Assembly: GCA_965202875.1 (NCBI GenBank)
Contig: OZ241870.1
Span: 1,302,001 to 1,366,000 of the forward strand
Direction of reading: 5' to 3'
Source: HK1 sp965202875
GTDB taxonomy: Bacteria > Pseudomonadota > Gammaproteobacteria > HK1
Length of the DNA: 64,000 nucleotides
The notes under the pieces were generated by a model, which did not search any database, had not been told where the DNA came from, and saw only the letters and a program-made list of their open reading frames with translations. The translations under genes were made by a program, and so were the position numbers. Within the stretch, counting starts at the first letter, position 1. Every line of letters starts with the position of its first letter. Positions 29,401 through 35,766 of the stretch are shown piece after piece.

Positions 29401-29922
29401 CGGATCGGTCGTTTCGGTGTCCTCAAGCGCTCCTTTGAGCGCCCCGGCTGCCCGGAACCGGCTGGTGGAAGGGCTCTTGCCGTAGGCGCGAAGAACAGCT
29501 CCGTGAAGTGCACGGAGTACGGTATGGTTGAGCGGTTCGCGGCTTGCTGTCACCAAACCTCGGTGAAACCCGGCTTCCTGGGTCCGGTGGCGTTGATGTG
29601 CCTGCCGAACCAGATTCCCCACCACCGGAGAAGCCTCATCGATGAGCTTCCAGGCGCTCCCTCGTGTCGCGGTGGCGGGACCGAGAGCGGCATCGAGCAG
29701 TAGAGCGAGTGACGATTTGCCCGAGCCGTAGGGACCGGTCAATGACCATGCGCCTCCCGATACCGCCGTCGCGGCGGTCGAGGTGATCCGCTCCACGGCA
29801 TCCAGAGCACGGGCAGTGACGATGTATCCGTCGAATGGTTCGGACCGGTCTGCGTCACGTTCGAGGTTGGCCGAGCGGGCAAAGCGGCCGAGGACGGTGA
29901 TATGGTCCGCGAGTTTGGCCAT
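26452..29922 (-). CDS. sspC: SspC, large P-loop ATPase of the Ssp system
   Basis: A 1,156-residue protein with an N-terminal AAA-like ATPase: Walker A GPYGSGKS (about residues 63-70 from this start) and Walker B LLLIIDEFGK near residue 205. The remainder is helical and unassigned. In the SspABCD system the large ATPase SspC works with SspB and SspD in phosphorothioate modification. The start ATG at 29922 shares a base with the sspB stop (TGATG); a GTG one codon upstream is also possible. Base composition is moderately lower in G+C than the host genes. Confidence 0.84.
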   Translation of the reverse strand: MAKLADHITVLGRFARSANLERDADRSEPFDGYIVTARALDAVERITSTAATAVSGGAWSLTGPYGSGKSSLALLLDAALGPATATRGSAWKLIDEASPVVGNLVRQAHQRHRTQEAGFHRGLVTASREPLNHTVLRALHGAVLRAYGKSPSTSRFRAAGALKGALEDTETTDPRRTGPSAAAMVEIARCLAEDRPLLLIIDEFGKNLEIIQEGNDADPYLLQQLAEAGQGSGLPIFVLTLQHLSFEDYLVGIDGQRRREWAKVQGRFEDITYVESARQIRALIGTVFEVGDDKLRNRIDRWAQPYAGKMRSLGIADLADPTVVASCYPLHPLVAMVLPELCSRYGQHERTLFSFLTSSDPAGAASFLTTNKLPSRGPLPSLGLEAVYDYFVANGTLAAMSSGRSSRWTEIATRLRDIHGLSKRQMRLAKAIALLNLVSTTGTIRASSQVLALADTDVGDTLSGLEAAGVVTYRNFADEYRIWQGTDVDIRRLLDAARQRTGRQSLVEILSHVDQPLPVVAARHSAKYDVLRVFTRRYTGGNEPVEPLDAFSPYDGQVFLVVGPDRRVPILARSTVAAKPIIAAIPNDVTKLDRAAREVAAVTTVLQEPAVQSDWVARRELAERLAETRVVLEHAISATFSSSACRWILLDANGERELNAGRGSSALSEAADLTYPSTPVIRNEMLNRTDPTSQGSKARRLLLEAMIEHGSVSGLGLEGYGPEVAMYRAFLKHTGLHGYDARNEIMVFRKPADNSLQPAWKIVEDEFRRAKTRRINLNDIYAALLSPPIGMKAAVIPVFVTAALLASSDEVTIYEHGTFKPLLTPDLSERMVRNPGHFDIKHFANTTGARRQVISALAKHLGVRPGFRKHRVANVLSVVGHLVSMVRHLDNYTLRTHNLSPATLEARNILVTSVEPDEMLFGNLPKALGFRAIPADARIYRKARDYAENVGAVIDELTGCHDRLLTELFHFLLETSAENSRKALTGQAAALENEIINPTVRAFVLALANDGMDTDADWIQTVATVLTNKAPAEWTDEDLLRFQYELPRHVAAFQRLVALHAEHRANGGGSFNALRVTITRSDGSEYVHLVGIDQTQRCHVEKAFDNTLEEFAKIIGSPHRAHKALLALLGERLLPGRVGRNDDIQTDIIERRAQHG

Positions 29923-30917
29923 CACAGCCCTCCCACCGATGCGGCTACCGCCGGCCGATCGCCTGCATCACCAACTCGGATGCCGGATGCCGAGGCGCCA
30001 TAGTAATCGTTGAGGATCCCGATCGCGACCTTTCCTGGATCTCCCGACCAGGAAAGCTGTACCGCCCCCGTGGGGACAACCAGTCTCAGCGTGTCCGTTT
30101 CGTCGATGATCGGTTCGAGGGCGGCGAGGAACTCGCCCTCGGTGAGCTTGAACGCCTTTCCGGGAGCCCCCGGCTCATGAGCGAGTCGATTGAGCGTGAC
30201 CGTATTCCCCCGGGTGTTGGTGCGAACGATATAGTCCAAGGCAGCGTAGGCCAGGATCGCAGAGGGCAGGGTGGGTTTTGCGCCTGACGTGAACCGGTAC
30301 CCATCCGTAGCGGTCGAGCGTCCGATCAGCTTCAACTCTCGGAGAGGGCAATCCAGGATGTCTTCGATGCCGGTGCGCCCCGTCCGCTCCGCCGGCGCAT
30401 AGGTGCGGAGCAGGGCGCTGACGTCCTTCTTGACCGAAGACGGGTGCGGGTTGGCCCAATCCGCCACGACTTCGAGCTGGACCTTGATCGCCGATTCGAG
30501 ATCCTCTTCGATGAACTCCACGGCGTGGAACTCGTTGAAGGCGAGCCACCACACCGGCAGCCGGGAGGGAGGCGCCAGCAGCAGCCAGTGCAGCAACCAG
30601 AGTGTTCCGGGATCCTCCATGTACGGGTCCCATCCGGAGTCGCCGAAGAGTGCATCGCCCAAAGTAGTCGAAATCAGATCGGGAGTCCGTCGGCCGGGAG
30701 ACCGCGGGTCCTCCTCGATCAGCTTGGCCGCAAGCCCCCAGAAGCGGATGGCTCGGACCATATTCTTGCCGACCCCGACCCGTACCGGAGCGTCCTCCCG
30801 GCTGAAGATGTGTGGGTCCCGGGCCACGAACGTATAGGCTTTCCGGAACCATCCGTAGCGCGGATGGAACGTCTCATGCCGGGCGAATGCCGGTTCGGCC
30901 GCATCGGTCAGTCGCAT
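29922..30917 (-). CDS. sspB: SspB, DUF4007 DNA nickase
   Basis: A 331-residue DUF4007 protein, recognised by the opening FARHETFHPRYGWFRKAY, the GVGKNMVRAIRFWGLAAKLI segment and the tryptophan-rich TLWLLHWLLL...PVWWLAFNEF. In characterised systems SspB is the DNA-nicking subunit that begins single-strand phosphorothioation. The ATG immediately follows the sspA stop with no gap, and the stop overlaps sspC. No individual catalytic residue can be assigned by eye. Confidence 0.87.
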   Translation of the reverse strand: MRLTDAAEPAFARHETFHPRYGWFRKAYTFVARDPHIFSREDAPVRVGVGKNMVRAIRFWGLAAKLIEEDPRSPGRRTPDLISTTLGDALFGDSGWDPYMEDPGTLWLLHWLLLAPPSRLPVWWLAFNEFHAVEFIEEDLESAIKVQLEVVADWANPHPSSVKKDVSALLRTYAPAERTGRTGIEDILDCPLRELKLIGRSTATDGYRFTSGAKPTLPSAILAYAALDYIVRTNTRGNTVTLNRLAHEPGAPGKAFKLTEGEFLAALEPIIDETDTLRLVVPTGAVQLSWSGDPGKVAIGILNDYYGASASGIRVGDAGDRPAVAASVGGL

Positions 30918-32078
30918 TCAGGCACCCTCCCCGGTCATGGCCCGAACGTGTCCGACGGCACCGACGGCCTTCTCCACACCGAAATCGACGTCTTCCCGTG
31001 TCGTGAAGCGGCCCAGGCTGAACCTGATCGACTCGAACGCCGCATCGCGGGGGATGTTCATGGCGAGGAGGACCCCGGACGGTTCGACCGAGCCGGAATC
31101 GCAGGCGCTGCCCGTGGATACCGCGACAGGATCCATATTGGCCACGACCGCCTCCGCATCGGCGTCCTCGAAACGGACGTTGGCCGTATTCGGGAGTCGC
31201 CGCGCGACGTCCCCGACATCGTGAACGCCGGAGAGCCCCGATTTCAAGCCGGCGGTCAGCCGGTCTCGGAGCTCCGCGACCCGCACCGCCTCGGACGCCC
31301 GTTCTTCGGTGGCGATACGGGCGGCGGCGCCGAACCCGACGATGCCGGCGACGTTCAACGAGCCCGACCTCAACCCCCGCTCGTGCCCGCCGCCGTGGAT
31401 GAGCGGCTGCAACCGCCGCAGGCTGTGACGGGTCCCGACGAGGGCTCCGACCCCGGTCGGACCGCAGATCTTGTGGCTGCTCACCGACACGAGATCGGCT
31501 CCGGCCTGTTCGAGATCGAACGGCAGCCGGCCCGCCGACTGCGTAGCGTCGCAGTGGAGCAAGGCCCCGGCCTCGTGTACCCGCTCGGAAATCTCAGCCA
31601 TCGGGTTCAGCACGCCGGTTTCGCTGTTTGCCGCCATCACCGACACCAGCAGCACATCGGGGCTGACAAGTGTTTCCAAGGCGGGAAGATCGACGAAGCC
31701 TCCGCCGGTCACGGGGATGATCTCCAGCTTCGCCAATCCCCGTTCATGGAGCCACTGCGCAGCCCGGCGGACAGAGGCATGTTCGACCGCGGAGACCAGA
31801 ATCCTGGGCCGGTCGTCCGATACGCTTTCCACCGCCCCTCGCAGGGCCAGATTGTTGGCTTCGGTCGCGCCGGCCGCGAACACCACGTTCGACGAACGGC
31901 CGCCGACCATGAGCGCGACATGTTCACGGGCTTCATCGACCGCCGCGGCTTGGCGCCGGCCGAAGCGGTGTGCCGAGGACGCATTCCCGATCCCCTCCGA
32001 GAGGACCGGCACCATGACTTCGGCGACGCGGGGATCGAGCGGCGCCGAGCCGTTGTAGTCGAGATAGACCTCTCTCAC
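30918..32078 (-). CDS. sspA: SspA, cysteine desulfurase
   Basis: PLP-dependent IscS/NifS-type desulfurase of 386 residues that supplies persulfide sulfur for DNA modification. The PLP lysine is K203 in SVSSHKICGPTGVGAL; HCDATQSAG and the substrate-binding histidine in VSAVEHAS are present; the active-site loop reads STGSACDSGS with C326. It is first in the minus-strand operon, head to tail with sspB, which argues for a dedicated SspA/DndA rather than the housekeeping IscS. Confidence 0.9.
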   Translation of the reverse strand: MREVYLDYNGSAPLDPRVAEVMVPVLSEGIGNASSAHRFGRRQAAAVDEAREHVALMVGGRSSNVVFAAGATEANNLALRGAVESVSDDRPRILVSAVEHASVRRAAQWLHERGLAKLEIIPVTGGGFVDLPALETLVSPDVLLVSVMAANSETGVLNPMAEISERVHEAGALLHCDATQSAGRLPFDLEQAGADLVSVSSHKICGPTGVGALVGTRHSLRRLQPLIHGGGHERGLRSGSLNVAGIVGFGAAARIATEERASEAVRVAELRDRLTAGLKSGLSGVHDVGDVARRLPNTANVRFEDADAEAVVANMDPVAVSTGSACDSGSVEPSGVLLAMNIPRDAAFESIRFSLGRFTTREDVDFGVEKAVGAVGHVRAMTGEGA

Positions 32079-32381
32079 GATACGATGCTCGTGTCACCGG
32101 CTTGAACGGGTCGTCGCGGAGGAAGGACGGCGGCGTCCGATCCAGCTTGGCGTCAAGGGTTTTCCCTGTTCCATTCGCGGCGAAACGTTATCTTCTCCGA
32201 GACTCTGGCAGTCTGCCGTTCCCTTCCAACTTCAGTCCCCCACTCTTCCAGCCCATCGGTCAATACATTGAAATCTCTTGGTTTTCATATGGTTGTGTGG
32301 TAGCCCTTCTCGAAATCCCCTTCTCGAAACCCATGGGGCCATTGCTGCCGTACCGGGCCCGGGGGCAGACCTGCCCTCCTG
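32079..32381. other. Upstream region of the ssp operon
   Basis: These 303 non-coding bases are less G+C-rich than host genes and must contain the ssp operon promoter. I could not fix a convincing -35/-10 pair on the minus strand; TTGACC (minus strand, near 32260) lacks a good -10 at normal spacing. Confidence 0.35.
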
Positions 32382-32655
32382 CTACCCCCGCCACCGTGCT
32401 CTCTCACCATACACGACCACCAGCCCCGAGCCGATGATGAGCGCGGTGCCGAGCCAGATAGACCCGTCGGGGACGCCGCCGAAGACGGCGTATCCGAAGA
32501 CCGCCGTGCTCACCAGTTCTGCGTAGCCGATCGGCGAGACCACCGACGCGGGCGCCCGGTGCAGGGCGCAGACGATGAAGTACTGCGCCGCGCCGCCGAC
32601 GAGGCCGACACCGGCGAACTTCATGATGCCCGCGGGGTCGCCGGGAAAGCTCGCG
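32382..32655 (-). pseudogene. EamA/DMT-family transporter, C-terminal remnant
   Basis: About 88 codons match the last two to three helices of an EamA-type drug/metabolite transporter: GGAAQYFIVCALHRAPASVV, SPIGYAELVSTAVFGYAVFG and WLGTALIIGSGLVVVYGERAR. There is no N-terminal half; upstream in the same strand the sequence changes abruptly into a fumC fragment at about 32670. This is a truncated gene left at the right edge of the island. Confidence 0.8.
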
Positions 32656-32673
32656 GACCATGGCGCGATCACC

Positions 32674-32988
32674 GGTCTTGAGTGCGCCCGAGACCACCAC
32701 CAGCCCCTCCTTGCCGGCCATCGAGGCGAAGCGGTTGGGCGCCTCGGTGAACGCAAGGCCGGTGCGCTCGGCCAGTGCCGCCGCCATCTTCCGTGTGTAG
32801 CCGGCCTGGGTGTTCAGCCCGGTGCCCACCGCGGTGCCCCTGATCGGCAGCGCCCGGATCAGGGGGCGCGGCAGGCGCTCCGTGCCGATCCTGAAGTTCT
32901 CCAGGGAGCGCTGGGTCTGCGCGCCCCAGTACCGATCCGCCGGTACCTCGATCCCGCCCATGCTGTCCCGCTCGATGCGCGTGCTCAT
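32674..32988 (-). pseudogene. Truncated and internally deleted fumC copy
   Basis: Codons from MSTRIERDSMG to RPLIRAL (32850-32988) match the fumC start, then the frame jumps to PIRGTAVGTGLNT...GALKT (about 32674-32849), a segment normally some 140 codons further on. Nucleotide identity to intact fumC is high by eye (about 93-96 percent in both blocks). The copy has lost the active-site signature and the C-terminal half and is fused to the EamA remnant, so it cannot be functional. Same strand as intact fumC 13.6 kb away. Confidence 0.93.
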
Positions 32989-33515
32989 GATCCTCCGCTC
33001 CTTGTGCGGCCCCCAACCCGGCATCGCCGGAACCAAACGCAGGTTGCGAACTTGGGATCGGCGCGTCCGTCAGGACGCGCCGATCCCAGGACACGCCGCT
33101 CCCGGGAATCCGGCATCAAGGAGCCGGCCGCCGGGCGGCGGACAATTCTTCGTCGTTTTGTCGAAGACTTCACGGGCAATGGATTATGGTACGCGCTCGG
33201 GGGAAGCACCGGGCGGCGATGCGCCGGGGAAGCTGCAATCGAAGGGGCGGCCGGTGTCCGCTTGCCGGCTTTCGATCCCGGCCCTTCGTCATCCCGCCAC
33301 GCGGCGATCGGGTATCGGGCGCGACTGGCCGGGAAACGGCCACCCTCGATCCGGGACGATCCTTGAGGGAGCCTCCCACCCGCCCCGGGGATGCCGTCGC
33401 CCAGGAGCCATGCTTCGCCAAGTGCCCCGAGCCTCCCATCGGCCCCGGGGATGCCGTATGGTAGGCGTGCTGAGGAATCCACCGGACAACGATGCCGGGA
33501 ATCTGGAGGTATCGC
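32989..33515. repeat. Non-coding stretch with a 29-bp direct repeat
   Basis: No gene is supported here. It holds the second copy of the 45-bp repeat (33017-33061) and a local direct repeat, 33369-33397 against 33429-33457, matching at 27 of 29 positions (shared GCCCCGGGGATGCCGT). The repeat lies 60-140 bases before the cupin gene and could be regulatory or a simple duplication. Confidence 0.55.
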
Positions 33516-33920
33516 ATGGTCAAGACGATCGATTTGAATCGCGACCTGGCGGGTCTCGTCAAGCTGGAGGGCCGCGGAGCGCACACCACCGAGGAAGAAG
33601 CGCAGGCGTCGTTCATGGCGCTGGCCGACTTCCGTGACGGAGGTATCTTCGCCGCGCACTTCAGCGGCTCCAGCGGCTGGGAGCGGCACCCGAAGGGCGA
33701 CGAGATCGTGCAGATCCTCGAAGGAGCGACCCGCCTGGAGATCATCGTCGGCGACGAGGTCGAATCGCACGAGCTCGGCGCCGGGACGATGCTGGTGGTG
33801 CCGCGGGGCTGCTGGCACCGGTTCACCTCGGAGCACGGCGTCAAGGTGGTGACCGCGACCCCCCGGCCGACCGAACACATCCACGTCGACGATCCCCGAA
33901 CGTTGCCGCACGCCGGCTGA
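33516..33920 (+). CDS. Small cupin-domain protein
   Basis: A 134-residue single-cupin protein. The first cupin motif region is FSGSSGWERHPKGDEIVQILEGATRLEI and the second PRGCWHRFTSEHGVKVVTATP; metal-ligand candidates are the histidine in ERHPKGDE and that in CWHRF. GGAGG seven bases before the ATG at 33516 fixes the start. Cupins of this size bind small ligands or act as isomerases or sensors; a specific role cannot be given. It stands next to, but convergent with, the zinc-uptake genes. Confidence 0.85.
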   Translation: MVKTIDLNRDLAGLVKLEGRGAHTTEEEAQASFMALADFRDGGIFAAHFSGSSGWERHPKGDEIVQILEGATRLEIIVGDEVESHELGAGTMLVVPRGCWHRFTSEHGVKVVTATPRPTEHIHVDDPRTLPHAG

Positions 33921-33982
33921 AGGGCGGCGAGGGCGTCCCGCGCTCGATTCCGCTCCCGCTGGACGGACTTGGCCGTCCCCCC

Positions 33983-34602
33983 TCACTCGCCGGGGCCGTG
34001 CCGCCCGCGAGCCGGGACGAGCAGGCTCGCGATGAACGTCGCGCTCGCAACGAGCACGATGGCCGGCCCGGCCGGGATGTCCCGCTGCATCGATCCGAAC
34101 AGGCCGGCGGCGACCGAAACGCCCCCCGAGGCCGTGGCCGCGAAGACCATCTGCTCGGGCGTCCCGACGATGCGGCGCACGGCGGCGGCGGGGATGATCA
34201 CGAGGGCAAGCACGAGCAGCACGCCGACGATCTTCATCCCCACCGCGATCACCACGGCAAGCAGGAGCACCAGCAGGGTGCGCACCCGCTCCACCGGCAC
34301 CCCCTCCACCGCGGCGAGGTCCTCGTTGACGGCCACCCCGAGCAGGGTGTCGAGAGGCACGAGCCGCTGGCGCTCCAGCAGGGTCAGGCAGGCCGCGAGC
34401 AGGAGGCACGTCAGGAGGATCGCGAGGATCGGCTCGACCCGGAGCAGAAAGCCGAGGGTGATCCCGAGGAGCACCGCGTGCGCGAGCGTCTCCCCGAAGT
34501 ACGCCATGCGCCGCCACACCACGAAGCAGCCGACCGGCTCGGCCACGAGGGCCACCCCGATCCCCCTCCGGCCAGGGCGCGGAGAAAGAAGTCCTCGGTC
34601 AC
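33983..34602 (-). pseudogene. znuB: ZnuB zinc permease with a frameshift at a poly-C run
   Basis: Inner-membrane permease of the ZnuABC zinc importer. Translation from the GTG at 34602 (overlapping the znuC stop) gives TEDFFLRALAGGG and then leaves frame; the rest of the protein (IGVALVAEPVGCFVVWRRMAYFGETLAHAVLLGI to the end) continues in another frame. The shift is at 34562-34566, a run of five C on the plus strand where six would restore the frame. Downstream helices are intact, including the AYFGETLAH motif. Either a real one-base deletion or a sequencing error in a homopolymer. znuA is not adjacent. Confidence 0.85.
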
Positions 34603-35516
34603 GGGCGTTCGCCGGATGCGCGCGGCCGGCCCGGCGGGCCGGGATCGAGCGGCCCTTCCGGTGTGCCGGAACCATGCGGCGGCGTCCCCCCGGGGGCGTC
34701 TTGTCCCGCCGGTCCGCCGGAGGCGCGCGGTGCCGGACCTCCGGGATCGACCGGCACCGGTTCGCCGAGGGCGTCGTGGTGGTGATCGTGCGAATGCCGG
34801 TAGATGGCGAGCGCGCTCGCCACGTGCGAGCCGAACAGGGAGACGAACGCGGGGTCGCGGGTGACCGTCCGCGGATGGCCGGTGCAGCACACGTGCCGGT
34901 TGATGCACACCACGGTGTCCGTCGCGGCCATGACCAGGTGCAGATCGTGCGAGACCAGGAGCACCCCGCAGCCGTGGCGGTCCCGGATCGTCGCGATGAG
35001 GCGGTAGAGCTCGCCCTGGCTGGTGACATCGACTCCCGCGAGCGGCTCGTCGAGCACGAGCAGCCCGGGTTCGCGCAGCAACGCCCGCGCAAGCAGCACG
35101 CGGTGCAGCTCTCCCCCGGAGATCGCGGCCAGCGGATGCTCGAGGATCGCGCCGGCGCCGACTCCCGCGAGCAACGCCGCGAGCCGTTCGCGCGACGCCG
35201 GCTCACCCAGGGTCAGAAAGCGCCGCACCGTCATCGGCAGGATCGGATCGCGATGCACGTGCTGCGGCGCGTAGCCGATACGCAGCCCGGGCGTGCGCAC
35301 GACCTCGCCACGGTCCGGCCGGACGATGCCGAGCAGCACCCGGACCAGCGTCGACTTGCCCGCGCCGTTGAGCCCGATCAGAGTCACGATCTCGCCGGCA
35401 TGGACCGCGAGATCCACTTCCTCCAGCACGCTCCGGCGCCCGAAGCGCACGCTGACCCCACGCGCTTCGACAAGCGGCCGGGGGGGCGGGGTACCGTTCG
35501 ACGGCGCGGGAGTCAT
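34599..35516 (-). CDS. znuC: ZnuC-like zinc/metal ABC transporter ATPase
   Basis: ATPase of a ZnuABC-type metal importer, 305 residues. Walker A GLNGAGKSTL, Q-loop YAPQHVHRDP, signature ISGGELHRVLLARAL, Walker B LLVLDEPLAGVD and the H-loop SHDLHLVM are present. The C-terminus has the histidine cluster YRHSHDHHHD typical of ZnuC, then a long Gly/Pro-rich tail that is not usual. The start at 35516 gives the normal N-terminus. A tandem octamer lies 33 bases upstream. znuB overlaps its end. Confidence 0.9.
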   Translation of the reverse strand: MTPAPSNGTPPPRPLVEARGVSVRFGRRSVLEEVDLAVHAGEIVTLIGLNGAGKSTLVRVLLGIVRPDRGEVVRTPGLRIGYAPQHVHRDPILPMTVRRFLTLGEPASRERLAALLAGVGAGAILEHPLAAISGGELHRVLLARALLREPGLLVLDEPLAGVDVTSQGELYRLIATIRDRHGCGVLLVSHDLHLVMAATDTVVCINRHVCCTGHPRTVTRDPAFVSLFGSHVASALAIYRHSHDHHHDALGEPVPVDPGGPAPRASGGPAGQDAPGGTPPHGSGTPEGPLDPGPPGRPRASGERP

Positions 35517-35548
35517 GGGAGGGCTTCGATGAACACCGGAAAGCAGGA

Positions 35549-35568
35549 TGCAACATTGCAACATTTCC
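35549..35568 (-). promoter_or_regulatory. Tandem octamer upstream of znuC, possible Zur site
   Basis: GCAACATT occurs twice in tandem (35550-35557 and 35558-35565), making the imperfect palindrome TGCAACATTGCA, 33 bases before the znuC start. Zur regulates znu genes in gammaproteobacteria through AT-rich palindromes with TGTTA/TAACA cores; this match is weak, so assignment is tentative. Confidence 0.3.
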
Positions 35569-35766
35569 AGCCGGAATACGTTTGCTCGGCCGGGTGGATG
35601 GTCCCGCCGCCCTGGGCCGGCGAAGGGCGACGGGGACGGGCGCTGGACGCGGCGGTTCGCCCATCTCTCCGCCGGCCGGAACCGCGCCCGGCCCGGACGG
35701 GAGCAAACGGCGACTTGCCCGGTGCCGTTCCACCACTTGGCGCCGGCTACGGGCATCCGGGCTGCG

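Noticed and set aside
25611..32078. Dnd (double-strand) phosphorothioation system
   Set aside because: The DUF4007 protein and the 1,156-residue ATPase fit SspB/SspC; no DndD- or DndE-like gene is seen, although the PAPS-reductase-type gene alone would fit DndC.
32079..32381. Strong promoter for the ssp operon
   Set aside because: TTGACC on the minus strand has no acceptable -10 at 16-18 bases; not reported as a promoter.
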